Shown here in pieces: positions 33,954-45,201 of a stretch of DNA of 64,000 nucleotides. The stretch's first letter is position 1, and every line of letters begins with the position of its first letter. The position numbers and the translations under genes are program-made. The DNA comes from Rhodoferax saidenbachensis (lineage in GTDB: Bacteria > Pseudomonadota > Gammaproteobacteria > Burkholderiales > Burkholderiaceae_C): positions 4,200,856 to 4,264,855 of the forward strand of contig NZ_CP019239.1 of NCBI RefSeq assembly GCF_001955715.1. The letters run 5' to 3'. Under the pieces are notes generated by a model that made no database searches, was not told the origin of the DNA, and was given only the letters and a program-made list of their open reading frames with translations.

Positions 33954-35126
33954 ATGAACCGCAACCTCTGGCTGCTGGCCCTATGCCAGGGACTGTTCCT
34001 CACCAACAACGTCACCTTCATCGCCATCAACGGCCTGGTCGGTCTGGCGCTGGCGCCCTATGGCTGGATGGCGACACTGCCGGTCATGGGTTATGTCGTG
34101 GGCGGCGCGCTCGCCACGCCGCTGGTAGCACAGACGCAGGCACGCTACGGGCGGCGCATCTCGTTCCAGATCGGCCTCGCAGTGGCCGTGGTCTCCGCCC
34201 TGCTGGGCGCCTGGGCCGTAGCCGAAAAGCAGTTCTGGTGGCTGGTGGCCGCCACCGTGGTGGCGGGCTACTACAGCGCCAACGGACAGCTCTACCGCTT
34301 TGCCGCGGCCGAACTGGCACTGCCCGCATTCCGCGAAAAAGCCGTGTCACTGGTGCTGGCCGGAGGACTTATTGGCGCCGTGGCCGGGCCGAATCTGGCT
34401 GCACGCACACGCACGCTGCTGGACGTTCCATTCGCCGGTGCCTATGTCGTGCTGGCCGGTGTGGCCTTGGTGGCGATGCTGTTGATGGCGTTTGTGCAGT
34501 TTCCCGCACACCAGCCACCGACGGCCCAGACGGTACGTGGCCGGCCGCTGCGGGAGATTGCGCGCCAGCCGGTGTTTTTGGTGGCCACACTCAGCGCCGC
34601 GCTGGGTTATGGCGTGATGAACCTGCTGATGGCAGCCACGCCGCTGGCCATGCAACAGTGCGGCCTGGGTTTTGACGACGCCGCGTTGGTGCTGGAGTGG
34701 CATGTGATCGGCATGTTTGCGCCGGGCTTTTTTACCGGCCACCTGATCAAACGTTTTGGCACGCTGACCATCATGGGGGTGGGCGTGCTGTTGAACCTGC
34801 TGTGTATTGCGGTGGCGCTCACCGGGGTGGAGCTGCACCAGTTCACCATCGCGCTGTTTTTCCTGGGTGTGGGCTGGAATTTCCTGTTCACGGGCAGCAC
34901 CGCCCTGTCACTGGGCAGCTACCGCCCGGAGGAAAAAGACCGGGCCCAAGCGACCATCAACTTCGTCGTGTTTGCGGTGATGGCACTGAGTTCGCTGGCT
35001 TCCGGTGCGCTGGTGGTGACCAGTGGTTGGACCTGGCTGAACTTGGGCTCGTTGCCGCTGGTGCTGCTGACCGGAGTGGCACTGCTGTGGCTGGCCGCTC
35101 ACCAGCGCCGCCAGCCCGCAGCCTAA
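33954..35126 (+). CDS. Major facilitator superfamily transporter
   Basis: A 390-aa inner-membrane protein with about 12 hydrophobic helices. After TM2 comes TQARYGRRISFQIG, a weak form of the MFS loop motif, and the second half has KRFGTLTIMGVGVLL. The halves are separated by a Pro/Arg-rich loop (HQPPTAQTVRGRPLRE). Sequence style resembles YnfM/arabinose-efflux-type drug/proton antiporters. Substrate unknown. It starts at ATG 33954 just after the MITE-like element, whose internal hairpins may influence its expression. Confidence 0.85.
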   Translation: MNRNLWLLALCQGLFLTNNVTFIAINGLVGLALAPYGWMATLPVMGYVVGGALATPLVAQTQARYGRRISFQIGLAVAVVSALLGAWAVAEKQFWWLVAATVVAGYYSANGQLYRFAAAELALPAFREKAVSLVLAGGLIGAVAGPNLAARTRTLLDVPFAGAYVVLAGVALVAMLLMAFVQFPAHQPPTAQTVRGRPLREIARQPVFLVATLSAALGYGVMNLLMAATPLAMQQCGLGFDDAALVLEWHVIGMFAPGFFTGHLIKRFGTLTIMGVGVLLNLLCIAVALTGVELHQFTIALFFLGVGWNFLFTGSTALSLGSYRPEEKDRAQATINFVVFAVMALSSLASGALVVTSGWTWLNLGSLPLVLLTGVALLWLAAHQRRQPAA

Positions 35127-35129
35127 GGT

Positions 35130-35714
35130 TTACTGGCCCAACAGGGCGTCTTTGAGTTTGAAATCGGCGGGCGAGGGGCCCACCCAGATCTTGAGCACCA
35201 TGTTGAAAAACTCGGCATCCCCCACGGGCGCGCCCTGAGGCTGGCCCTGGATGAAGAAGGTGGTGCCCTTGCCCGGTACGTATTCCATGGCAAAGGTGTC
35301 ACCTGTCACCAGCTTGGGTTTGCCAGAAAAAATCTCGATCAGGCGGGTGCTGGACGCTGCGTGTTTTTGCACCAGCTCTGGTGCTGAGTTGCTGTTCAGG
35401 CCCTTGATGAAGGCCAGGCCCAGATCGGTACCCGGCATGTCACGCAAGGCCACAAAGCTCAGGCGCTTGGGGCCAGGCAAGGCCAGCAGGGCCTCGGGCG
35501 TGGTGACTTTGCTGGATGTGTACAGCGCCAGGTCATACACCTTGAAGACGGCACGGTAGCGCGTACCCATGCCATTGACCGACAGGGTGCTGCCCTGCAC
35601 CACCTGGGTGGGGGCAAACGTGCTGCTTACCGTGGCGGCCTGCGCCTCCAACGCGGTGCAGACGAGTGCGCCGACCAGCAAAACACATCGCAATCGGGTG
35701 GAAATCTGTTTCAT
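35130..35714 (-). CDS. Exported chalcone-isomerase-like protein
   Basis: A 194-aa protein with a signal peptide ending EAQA and a chalcone-isomerase-like domain: VNGMGTRYRAVFKVYDLALYT, PKRLSFVALRDMPG, FIQGQPQGAPVGDAEFFNMVLKIWVGPSPAD. Bacterial members have no proven isomerase activity and may bind fatty acids or lipids. Its ATG overlaps the stop of the upstream GGDEF/EAL gene (ATGA), so translation is coupled. Confidence 0.85.
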   Translation of the reverse strand: MKQISTRLRCVLLVGALVCTALEAQAATVSSTFAPTQVVQGSTLSVNGMGTRYRAVFKVYDLALYTSSKVTTPEALLALPGPKRLSFVALRDMPGTDLGLAFIKGLNSNSAPELVQKHAASSTRLIEIFSGKPKLVTGDTFAMEYVPGKGTTFFIQGQPQGAPVGDAEFFNMVLKIWVGPSPADFKLKDALLGQ

Positions 35715-37777
35715 GCCGTTGTCTCTTTGTTATTGCGGTCTGCCATCCACGCCTCCAGGGCCTCCACCGCCATAGGTCGCGCGATGTAATAACCTTGCAG
35801 TGCGTGGCAGCCGGTCTCCCGTAAAAAAGCCTGTTGCTCCACCGTTTCCACACCCTCCGCCACCACATTCAGGCTCAGTGCATTGGCCAGCCCCACGACG
35901 CCCCGCACGATGGCGCGCGAATCGTTGTCGGTGGCGGTATCACTGACAAAAGAGCGATCGATCTTGAGCTGGTTAGGACGCAGGCGCTTGAGGTAAGACA
36001 GTGACGAATAACCGGTGCCAAAGTCATCGATGGCAATCCCTACGCCCAGCGCGCGCACGCGTTCGATGATGCGCTGGCTGGTGTCGGTCTCGGTCATCAG
36101 CACGCTCTCGGTGATTTCGATTTCCAGCTCACCCGGTTGCAGGCCATTGTCCGTCAGGGCCGACTGCAGGCTGTCGAGCAGGCGGTGGTCGCGGAATTCC
36201 AGCGCCGAGACATTGACCGACATGCAGCCCACGTCGAGCCCGCGGGCCTTCCACTCTGCCTTCTGGCGGCAGGCCTCGTGCAGGGTCCACACGCCCATTT
36301 CGGCGATCTGACCGGACTCTTCGGCCAGGCCAATGAAATGGCCCGGATACAGCAGGCCGCGCTGCGGATGCTGCCAGCGCACCAGTGCTTCAACACCCAC
36401 CAGTGCACCGGTGTTGGCGTCCACCTGGGGCTGGTAGTGCAGAACCAGTTCCCCGGCCGTAATGGCCTGGCCCAACTGGTGCTCCAGTTCCAGATGGGCC
36501 TGGCGGCGCGAGTTGAGTTCACTGTGGAAAAAGCTGTAGCGTGCACGTCCCAGGGACTTGGCCTGGTACATCGCAATGTCCGCGTTCTTGACCAGGTTCT
36601 CGAAGTCCTCGGCATCGTCAGGAAACAAGGCAATACCCATGCTGGCAGACACCCGGGCCGAGCCCCCGGCCAGCACCACCGGTGCCTCCACCGCCTGCAG
36701 GATGCGGTCTGCCATGTCGCCCAGGGTTTCCCAGTGTGCAATGTCACGCACCAGCACCAGAAATTCGTCTCCGCTTTGGCGGCACACCACATCGACCTCG
36801 CGCAGCGTATCGCGCAGGCGACGCGCCACCTCAATCAGAAGCTGGTCTCCGGCCGCATGGCCCATGGAGTCATTGACAGCCTTGAAGCGGTCCAGGTCGA
36901 TGAAAAACACGCCAAACTTTTGCTGGTTGCGCCGTGCCTGCAGCATTTCGCGCTGCACCAGGTCAATGAACAGCGAGCGGTTGGGCAAACCGGTCAGGTG
37001 GTCATACATGGCCAGCTGTTCGAGCTGCGCATTTTTGGCACCGAGCTGACCGAACAATTCGCGCAACCGGTCCTGCACCTGGCCCAGATGTCGGCCCAGC
37101 AGGCCCAATTCATCATGGCGGCGCCAGATAAACACAGGCTGCTCTTCACTGCTGTGCTCCACCAGCGCCGAGGCCTGGGCCTTGAGCCGCTCAATGGGTT
37201 TCAGCACACGGGACACCAGCATGGGTGTCAGCACCACCAGGCTCACCAGCACCTGCAGCACCACCAGCGTAAACATCTGGCTGCGCCGTTGTTGCAGCAG
37301 GCCCTGGCCATAGGTGGCGTCAAACCACACCACCAGACGGCCCAGGTTCTCCCCCGAGCGCACCACTTGGCGTACCTGGTGGTTGAGGCGACCGGCGGCC
37401 ACTTCGGCATCCAGCACACGCGCATACCCGTCGCGAATGCGCTCCACCGGCGGGGCATTGGTCAAACCGTCTTCGATGCGCACTGCCACGACCTGCGGGT
37501 TCTCCAGCAGGCGCTGGGCCGCCGCGTCCAACGCCACGCGGTCCACCACCCACATGGGCTCGGCAATCGACACACTGCCAATCGCCATCAGCGCGGATTC
37601 GCCCTGCGCAAGCAGGGCCTGTTGGGATTTTTCACTGAGTTGCTGCTCAATGGCCAGCAACAACGCGGCGGGTGCCGTCACGGCAGCCAGCACCGCAACC
37701 ATCACCGTGTAGCGCAGGGGTAGCCCACCACGCCAGCGGGCACGCAAGCGGCCCAGCAGTTGGAAAATCGACTTCAT
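35711..37777 (-). CDS. Membrane GGDEF-EAL c-di-GMP enzyme
   Basis: A 688-aa inner-membrane signalling protein. N-terminal TM, periplasmic sensor (about residues 50-170), second TM (LVVLQVLVSLVVLTPMLV), then a HAMP-like linker. The GGDEF domain has YDHLTGLPNRSLF, DLDRFKAVNDSMGH and active-site RQSGDEFL, a one-residue variant (SGDEF) often still active. The EAL domain has VEALVRWQHP, SVNVSALEF, EIEITESVLM, DDFGTGYSS and KIDRSFV, all catalytic positions kept. Start ATG 37777 with GGAG upstream; translationally coupled to the chalcone-isomerase-like gene. Confidence 0.93.
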   Translation of the reverse strand: MKSIFQLLGRLRARWRGGLPLRYTVMVAVLAAVTAPAALLLAIEQQLSEKSQQALLAQGESALMAIGSVSIAEPMWVVDRVALDAAAQRLLENPQVVAVRIEDGLTNAPPVERIRDGYARVLDAEVAAGRLNHQVRQVVRSGENLGRLVVWFDATYGQGLLQQRRSQMFTLVVLQVLVSLVVLTPMLVSRVLKPIERLKAQASALVEHSSEEQPVFIWRRHDELGLLGRHLGQVQDRLRELFGQLGAKNAQLEQLAMYDHLTGLPNRSLFIDLVQREMLQARRNQQKFGVFFIDLDRFKAVNDSMGHAAGDQLLIEVARRLRDTLREVDVVCRQSGDEFLVLVRDIAHWETLGDMADRILQAVEAPVVLAGGSARVSASMGIALFPDDAEDFENLVKNADIAMYQAKSLGRARYSFFHSELNSRRQAHLELEHQLGQAITAGELVLHYQPQVDANTGALVGVEALVRWQHPQRGLLYPGHFIGLAEESGQIAEMGVWTLHEACRQKAEWKARGLDVGCMSVNVSALEFRDHRLLDSLQSALTDNGLQPGELEIEITESVLMTETDTSQRIIERVRALGVGIAIDDFGTGYSSLSYLKRLRPNQLKIDRSFVSDTATDNDSRAIVRGVVGLANALSLNVVAEGVETVEQQAFLRETGCHALQGYYIARPMAVEALEAWMADRNNKETTA

Positions 37778-37811
37778 CACAGCGGGCTCCCTGCCATGCA
37801 GGTCACGCCGC

Positions 37812-38654
37812 TCAGAACCGCTTCTCCAGCCAGTTCTGGAGCGTTGCAAAGACTTCGCTGGCATCCAGTTCGTTGAAAATCTCGTGGTACAGCTTGTCAA
37901 AGCAAACCGTAGTCACAACGTCTTTGGGTGCAGCGGCAGCAAAGTTACGGCTGCCCTGCGGGTTGACCAGCTTGTCTTCACCGGCATACATCAACAGCGT
38001 GGGGACCTTCCACTGGCTGGCCAGTGCCACGGTTTGCGGGCCGGCTGTTGCAATGAAACGGGCCAGACGCGCCGAGATACGGTCATGCACCAGGCGGTCG
38101 GACACATAGGCCTCTACGACTGCGGGATCGTGCGATATCAGCGTGGCGTTCAGGCCATTGCCAACACGCAGGTCCGGCACGATTTTGGGCAGCACGGCGA
38201 CCAGGAATTTCTGGAAAGCGCTGAGGCCCGGATCGAGCGCGGGGGAGGACATGATGAGTGCGTCCACAGGGCGGATCTTGAGGGACACAAACCGCCCCAC
38301 CACCAGACCACCCATGCTGTGGCCCAGCAGGATCAGTGGCGTGTCCTTTTGCATGCGCGCACGGGTGCTGTCCACGATGTCGGCCAGATCGTCCAAGAGC
38401 CGGGTGTCGGTCGGCATGCCACCCCGCGCACCACCCGACTCTCCATGGCCACACTGGTCATAACCTCGCACCGCAAAACCCCATGCATTGAGCAGCTTGG
38501 CCACATGGTCGTAACGACCGGCATGTTCACCCAGGCCATGCACCAGAATCACCACGCCACGCAAGGCAACGCCAGAATCCAGCGGCCAGTCCTGGATAAC
38601 AACATTGTCGCCGTCGCTGGCCACAAAAGTGGAGAGGGTGGATTCTGTACTCAT
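37812..38654 (-). CDS. Alpha/beta hydrolase, monoacylglycerol lipase/lysophospholipase type
   Basis: A 280-aa hydrolase. Oxyanion region VILVHGLGEHAGRYDHVA, then GYDQCGHGESGG, nucleophile elbow LLGHSMGGLVVGRF, acid Asp in MYAGEDKLVNPQGS and catalytic His in KLYHEIFNE. This is the Hydrolase_4 arrangement of bacterial monoacylglycerol lipases. No signal peptide. It lies between the GGDEF/EAL gene and the M20 peptidase on the same strand. Confidence 0.92.
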   Translation of the reverse strand: MSTESTLSTFVASDGDNVVIQDWPLDSGVALRGVVILVHGLGEHAGRYDHVAKLLNAWGFAVRGYDQCGHGESGGARGGMPTDTRLLDDLADIVDSTRARMQKDTPLILLGHSMGGLVVGRFVSLKIRPVDALIMSSPALDPGLSAFQKFLVAVLPKIVPDLRVGNGLNATLISHDPAVVEAYVSDRLVHDRISARLARFIATAGPQTVALASQWKVPTLLMYAGEDKLVNPQGSRNFAAAAPKDVVTTVCFDKLYHEIFNELDASEVFATLQNWLEKRF

Positions 38655-38676
38655 GGTTGAGGCGCCTGTCTGGGGT

Positions 38677-40137
38677 TCAGGGGAAGCGGGAAATCACTTG
38701 GGCCACCGCGGCTGTGAGTTTCTTGGCATAGGGTACATGCAAAAACTCGTTGGGTCCGTGGGCATTGCTCTTGGGGCCCAGCACGCCGCAGACCATCATC
38801 TGCGCTTTGGGAAAGCCCTTGGAAAGCATATTCATGAGGGGAATCGTACCGCCTTGGCCGATGTAACCGCAAGGTGCGCCGAAATGCGCCTGCGAGGCCA
38901 GGTTGAGCGCTTCTTCAAACCAAGGCGCGGTGTCCGGCGCATTCCAGCCAGTGGCAGCGGACAGACCTTCGAACGTGACTTTCGCCTGGTAGGGCGCGTT
39001 GTCTTCGAGCAGGGCCTTGAGCTGCTGCACCGCCACGTCGGCCTCCAGCAAAGGGGGCAGACGCAGTGAGAGTTTGAAGGCCGTGTAAGGCCGCAGCACA
39101 TTGCCGGCGTTCTTGAAATCGGGGAAGCCTTCTGCCCCGGTCACGCTCAGCGTGGGTGCCCAGGTGCGGTTGAGCAGGCCTTGCACCGGGTCGGTGGTGG
39201 TGGGCAAGGCAAAAGCAGTGGAGCCGCCGCAGTCGTAGTACGCCCAGGGAAAGCGTTTGTGGATCTCGTCGCCCAGAATCGCCGCCGTGGCTTGGGCCTG
39301 GGCCAGGCGCGCGGGCGGCACCTCGCAGTGGAAGCTGGCCGGCAACAAGCGCCCGGTGGCGCTGTCTTCCAGGCGGTCCAGCACCTGGCGCATGATGCGG
39401 AAGCTGGACGGCACCAGACCACTGGCATCGCCCGAATGCACACCTTCCGTCAGGATTTCGACCTTGAGCACACCACTGGCCATACCGCGCAGGCTGCTGG
39501 TGAGCCAGAGTTGGTCGTAATTGCCGGCACCCGAATCCAGGCACACCACCAGCCCCACATCCCCCAGTCGGGGTTTGAGTGCGTCGATATAGGGCAGCAG
39601 GTCGTAAGAGCCGCTTTCCTCGCAGGTTTCTATCAGACCGACGATGCGCGGATGCGGCGTGCTCTGGCTTTTCAGGGCCTGGATCGCTGCGATGGCCGCA
39701 TAGGCAGCGTAACCGTCGTCCGCACCGCCGCGGCCATACAGCTTGCCATCTTCCATCTGCGGCGTCCACGGGCCCAGATCATTGCGCCAACCGGAGAACT
39801 CGGGCTGTTTGTCCAGGTGGCCGTACATCAGCACGGTTTGGGTGGAATTCAGTGCCGTGGCCGGCACCTCGAAAAACAGTACGGGGGTACGCCCTTCCAG
39901 ACGAATAACTTCAAGCTGGAGGCCGCTGACCTTTTGCGATTCAATCCAGGCGGCAGTGTTGCGCGCGACCCTATCCAGGTAGCCATGGGCGGCCCAGTCG
40001 GCATCAAACATGGGCGATTTGGCAGGGATGCGGATGTAGTCCTGCAGCTGCGGAACGATCTGTGCGTCCCAAGCGTGGCTCACCTGGTCCAATGCCTGGG
40101 TGGCATTCAAAACAGGTTGGGGTACACGCACATCCAT
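38677..40137 (-). CDS. M20-family metallopeptidase
   Basis: A 486-aa dizinc peptidase of the ArgE/DapE/carnosinase group. Metal and catalytic residues are seen in LMYGHLDKQPE (His, Asp), GRGGADDGYA (bridging Asp), IETCEESGSYD (Glu/Glu), VCLDSGAGNYDQ (Asp) and NAHGPNEFLHVP (His). It resembles M20 dipeptidases with an inserted dimerisation domain. ATG 40137 is preferred over upstream ATGs because AGGAG precedes it at 7 nt. Confidence 0.92.
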   Translation of the reverse strand: MDVRVPQPVLNATQALDQVSHAWDAQIVPQLQDYIRIPAKSPMFDADWAAHGYLDRVARNTAAWIESQKVSGLQLEVIRLEGRTPVLFFEVPATALNSTQTVLMYGHLDKQPEFSGWRNDLGPWTPQMEDGKLYGRGGADDGYAAYAAIAAIQALKSQSTPHPRIVGLIETCEESGSYDLLPYIDALKPRLGDVGLVVCLDSGAGNYDQLWLTSSLRGMASGVLKVEILTEGVHSGDASGLVPSSFRIMRQVLDRLEDSATGRLLPASFHCEVPPARLAQAQATAAILGDEIHKRFPWAYYDCGGSTAFALPTTTDPVQGLLNRTWAPTLSVTGAEGFPDFKNAGNVLRPYTAFKLSLRLPPLLEADVAVQQLKALLEDNAPYQAKVTFEGLSAATGWNAPDTAPWFEEALNLASQAHFGAPCGYIGQGGTIPLMNMLSKGFPKAQMMVCGVLGPKSNAHGPNEFLHVPYAKKLTAAVAQVISRFP

Positions 40138-40215
40138 ACGGGGCTCCTGATGCATCAAATTTTGGGAATCGCGCATCATGCCACGCCTTGGCGCGCCTGT
40201 GTTTCGTGTTCTGCG

Positions 40216-41054
40216 CTAACGGTGCGCCGCGCTACGGTACGCGGCCATCCACCCCAAGCCCGTGCGTGTGGCACCCGGCTGCGCACCCAAGCGGGGCCGG
40301 TACTCACAGCCCACCCAGCCGGTGTAGCCCAGGCTGTCGATCAGATCCAAAAGGTAGGGGAAATGCAACTCACCCGCATCGGGTTCCTGGCGCTCCGGCA
40401 CACCGGCCATCTGGATATGGGCCACGGCACCCGTGGGCAGGTAGTGGCGCAGCTTGGTGGCCACGTCGCCTTCCACGATCTGGCAGTGGTACAGGTCCAT
40501 CTGCACCTTGAGCGCGGGCTCCGCAACCGCTTGCACGACGGCGTGGGCGTGGTCCTGGCGTTGCAGGTAGTAGCCCGGCATGTCGCGCGGATTGATTGGC
40601 TCGATCAGCACCGCGCAACCGGCCTTCGCCGCCTGTTGTGCGGCCCAGCGCAGGTTGGCTACATAGGTTGCCAACAACACCTCCGGGCTGACACCCTGCG
40701 GCGCCAGACCCGCCATGACGTGGATGCGCGGGCATTGCAGCGCTTGGGCGTAGAGCAGCGCCTCCTGTACACCGGCACGGAATTCCGCCTCGCGCCCGGG
40801 CAGGCAGGCCGTGCCACGCTCGCCGCGGTCCCACGCCGTGGCCATGGACGCACGGTCTGCGCCACCCGGCGGAGCGTTGAGCAGCACCTGCTGCAATCCA
40901 TGCGCCTGCAACCGCTGCGCGAGGTCCTGCGGCGCCCAGGCGTAAGGGAAGAGGAACTCCACCGCCGTGAAACCATCCTGCTCGGCGGCTTCAAACCGGT
41001 CCAGAAACGGGACCTCGGTGTACATCAGACTCAGGTTGGCGGCAAAACGGGGCA

Positions 41055-41055
<1 letters not shown>
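40216..41055 (-). CDS. hyi: Hydroxypyruvate isomerase family protein (Hyi/OtnI-like TIM barrel)
   Basis: A 279-aa sugar-phosphate-isomerase-type TIM barrel. It opens [20 protein letters not shown] as in Hyi, then [31 protein letters not shown] (catalytic Glu), [11 protein letters not shown] and [12 protein letters not shown] (second Glu). Family members isomerise hydroxypyruvate and tartronate semialdehyde or 2-oxo-tetronates. ATG 41055 shares the base of the chrA TGA, with AGGA upstream, so it looks coupled to chrA although functionally unrelated. Confidence 0.88.
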
Positions 41056-42424
<1,369 letters not shown>

Positions 42425-42428
<4 letters not shown>

Positions 42429-43300
42429 CGCGACATCCCGGGCTGCCAGTTGTGGCGTTCGTCCTGGCCCGCCACCGCGTCTACGCACCAGGCATACAGC
42501 GCGTCATACACCGGCAACATCGCCTCCAGCATGGCGTGATCGTCCGCGTAGGTCCGCGACATGCCCAGCGACACCGCCAGCAGTCCCGCAGCCTGTGGCG
42601 CCAAGTCCAGCCGGTCGGTATCGGCCCCGCGCACGATGGTGGCCAGATGCTGCAACGCCGGGTCGCGCAAGCCGAAGCCCTGCAGCAAGGCATCGAAACT
42701 GCACTCTTCACCCACATGGGACACGGGCGCATCGGGAATGTCATAGGCCACGGCACCCAGGCGTTCGGCTTCGCTGAATACCTGCGGCGTGGGCACATAC
42801 AAGAAGCTGGCGCGCGGATCGACAAAGCGTCGGATCACCCAGGGGCAGGCAATACGGTCGATTTTGGGCCGTTCGCGCGTGATCCAGCGCGAGGGCTGCT
42901 CACCCGTCACGCCCCAGTCGGCGCGCTTGGTGACCATGGGCAAGGTCTGACTGCGCCACAGCGCAATATCGGCATGCGTATCCACACCCTCTTCACCACC
43001 CGTGATGCCACCGGCCAGGACACGCACCGGCCAACCCGCAGCACGCAAGGTGGCCGCGGCGTCGGCGCTGACGTTGTGGCCATAGACGCAATACACCACC
43101 ACTTCGCGTGGCGCCTGGGTGCGTGCGAAGTGCGCCACCGCTTCAGGGGCGCAGTACTGTGCCCCTGCCAGCAGGGTGGGGGCTGCGTCAAACTTTTCGC
43201 GCCGTCGCACATCGAGCAACAGCGGTACATCAGGCCGGCCCAAATGGGTGACCAGTTCCTGCGGAGAAATGGAAATAGGGATTGAAAAAGCGGTGTCCAC
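42425..43300 (-). CDS. chrB: Rhodanese-ChrB fusion, chromate resistance protein
   Basis: A 291-aa cytoplasmic protein. Residues about 1-100 form a rhodanese domain (LLLDVRRREKFD, active Cys in VVYCVYGHNVS, RVLAGGITGGEEG). Residues about 130-285 match the ChrB C-terminal domain (KIDRIACPWVIRRFVDP, FDALLQGFGLRDPALQ). The DNA-binding N-terminal part of regulator-type ChrB is absent, so this is probably an enzyme or sensor accessory rather than a repressor. GTG start at 43300 with AGGAG at 7 nt. Confidence 0.88.
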
Positions 43301-43330
43301 GGGCGTACTCCTAAGCGTTTACAGCGTTTG

Positions 43331-43385
43331 GACGGGACACCGTCTTGGGACCTTGCGGTCCGACGCCGGGGAGCTGACACCCCGA
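43331..43385 (-). promoter_or_regulatory. Hairpin-rich leader of the chromate operon (candidate chrB-type RNA motif)
   Basis: On the minus strand three hairpins follow in series: CGGGGTGTCAGCTCCCCG (43367-43384), CGTCGGACCGCAAGGTCCC closing with GACG (43341-43365) and GACGGTGTCCCGTC (43331-43344). The second and third share GACG and may be alternative folds. Structured RNA motifs upstream of chrB genes have been reported; I cannot confirm identity without a covariance search. Confidence 0.45.
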
Positions 43386-43431
43386 CAGGCGCAATGTAGC
43401 ACGGCCTTTGTCAGCAAGCCATCGCTTTAAC

Positions 43432-44013
43432 TTACCGCGCGAGTTTGTAGACCGAAGTTCCGGCACGCCAGTTGGGTGCAAAGCGCACGGTGCGGCCGTT
43501 CTGCAGACCAAAGCTGTCGAGCACACGCAGACCGTTGCGTGCGGCCAGATCGGCCAGATCGGCATGGGTGCCGACGCGGATATTGGGTGTGTCGTACCAC
43601 TGGTAGGGCAGGCGCTTGGTCACCGGCATGCGCCCTTGCAGGATGCTCAGGCGATTCGGCCAATGCGCAAAGTTGGGGAACGCCACAATGCCGACCCGGC
43701 CCACACGTGCGGTCTCGCGCAGCATGACCTCGGCATTGCGCAAATGTTGCAGCGTGTCGATCTGCAGCACCACGTCAAACGACGCGTCCTCGAACATCGC
43801 CAGGCCTTCGTCGAGGTTGAGCTGGATCACGTTAACGCCGCGCCGCACACAGGCCAGCACGTTGGCGTCATCAATCTCCACACCATAACCACTGCAACCA
43901 CGCTCTTTTTGCAAATATTCCAGCATGGCGCCGTCGCCACAGCCCAGGTCGAGCACACGAGCGCCGTGCGGCACCAGTTCGGCAATGGCGTGTTGAATGG
44001 AGGCGTCACTCAT
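43432..44013 (-). CDS. metW: Methionine biosynthesis protein MetW
   Basis: A 193-aa SAM-dependent-methyltransferase-fold protein. The SAM loop is [15 protein letters not shown] (about residues 20-34), followed by GYGVEIDD and [13 protein letters not shown]. The C-terminal [20 protein letters not shown] is characteristic of MetW. In many betaproteobacteria it is paired with MetX and needed for full acyltransferase function. Its ATG overlaps the metX stop by four bases. Confidence 0.94.
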   Translation of the reverse strand: MSDASIQHAIAELVPHGARVLDLGCGDGAMLEYLQKERGCSGYGVEIDDANVLACVRRGVNVIQLNLDEGLAMFEDASFDVVLQIDTLQHLRNAEVMLRETARVGRVGIVAFPNFAHWPNRLSILQGRMPVTKRLPYQWYDTPNIRVGTHADLADLAARNGLRVLDSFGLQNGRTVRFAPNWRAGTSVYKLAR

Positions 44014-45155
44014 GCTGTGATTTCCTTCTCTACGCTATCGAAATAGGAGCTGACCACGCGCATGTAGCGGGCGTCATCGAGCAAAAAAGCATCGTGTCCG
44101 TGGGGTGCATCGATCTCCGCGTAGCTCACGTCACGCTTGTTATCCAGCAGCGCCTTCACGATCTCGCGACTGCGTTTGGGGCTGAAGCGCCAGTCGGTGG
44201 TGAAGCTCACCAGCAGGAATTTGCAGGTGGCGCGCGCCAGCGCCTGGGTCAGGTTGCCGCCATGGCTGCGTGCCGGGTCAAAGTAATCGAGTGCGCGGGT
44301 GATCAACAGGTAGGTGTTGGCGTCAAAGTACTCGGCGAACTTGTCACCCTGGTAGCGCAGGTAACTCTCGATCTGGAACTCCACATCCTGCGTGGAGTAC
44401 AGATAGTCTTGCAACTCGCCCCGCGTGGCCGCATCGCGCAGCTTGCGGCCAAACTTCTCGTTCATCACGTCGTCGCTCAGGTAGGTGATGTGTCCGATCA
44501 TGCGGGCGATGCGCAGGCCGCGTTTGGGAATCACGCCATGCTGGTAAAAATGCCCGCCATGGAAGTCCGGGTCGGTCACGATGGCACGGCGCGCTACTTC
44601 GTTGAAGGCGATGTTCTCCGCCGTCAGGTTGGGCGCGCTGGCCACCACCACCGCGTGTGCCACGCGCTCGGGGTACTGCAACGTCCAGCTCAAGGCCTGC
44701 ATGCCGCCCAGCGAGCCGCCCATCACGGCGGCGAGTTTCTGGATGCCCAGCGCGTCCAGCAACCGCGCCTGGGCGTTGACCCAGTCTTCCACCGTCACAA
44801 CGGGGAAGTCGGCGCCATACACCTGGCCACTGTCCGGGTTCACGTGCATGGGCCCGGTGGAGCCGAAGCAGGAGCCCAGGTTGTTGACGCCAATGACAAA
44901 GAAGCGATTCGTATCGAGCGGTTTGCCAGGCCCGATCATGTTGTCCCACCAGCCCTCGCTCTTGTCCTGGCCCGCGTACACCCCGGCCACGTGGTGCGAG
45001 GCGTTGAGCGCGTGGCAAATCAGCACTGCATTGGACTTGTCGGCGTTGAGCGTGCCGTAGGTCTCATAACTCAGGGAATAACCGCGAATGCTGGCGCCGC
45101 TTTGCAGAGGCAAGGCAGCTTCAAACGGCATGGACTGGGGCGTGGCGATCAGCAT
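44010..45155 (-). CDS. metX: Homoserine O-acyltransferase MetX
   Basis: A 381-aa alpha/beta-hydrolase-fold enzyme acylating homoserine in methionine synthesis. [11 protein letters not shown], the nucleophile motif [10 protein letters not shown] (Ser148), [20 protein letters not shown], and the C-terminal His in [13 protein letters not shown]. When paired with MetW, such proteins may use succinyl-CoA (MetXS type) rather than acetyl-CoA; I cannot decide from sequence alone. Preceded by a SAM-II riboswitch and terminator, so methionine availability controls it. Confidence 0.95.
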   Translation of the reverse strand: MLIATPQSMPFEAALPLQSGASIRGYSLSYETYGTLNADKSNAVLICHALNASHHVAGVYAGQDKSEGWWDNMIGPGKPLDTNRFFVIGVNNLGSCFGSTGPMHVNPDSGQVYGADFPVVTVEDWVNAQARLLDALGIQKLAAVMGGSLGGMQALSWTLQYPERVAHAVVVASAPNLTAENIAFNEVARRAIVTDPDFHGGHFYQHGVIPKRGLRIARMIGHITYLSDDVMNEKFGRKLRDAATRGELQDYLYSTQDVEFQIESYLRYQGDKFAEYFDANTYLLITRALDYFDPARSHGGNLTQALARATCKFLLVSFTTDWRFSPKRSREIVKALLDNKRDVSYAEIDAPHGHDAFLLDDARYMRVVSSYFDSVEKEITA

Positions 45156-45160
45156 AAAAA

Positions 45161-45196
45161 CAAAAAAACCCGGAAAGCGCTAAACGCGGTCCGGGT
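45161..45196 (-). terminator. Attenuator terminator before metX
   Basis: On the minus strand ACCCGGA and TCCGGGT form a stem around a small inner GCG/CGC helix, followed by TTTTTTTG and TTTTT immediately before the metX ATG. The loop segment GTTTAGC (45185-45179) is complementary to GCTAAAC in the riboswitch (45216-45210), the basis for an antiterminator. Confidence 0.8.
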
Positions 45197-45201
45197 CTCG
45201 G

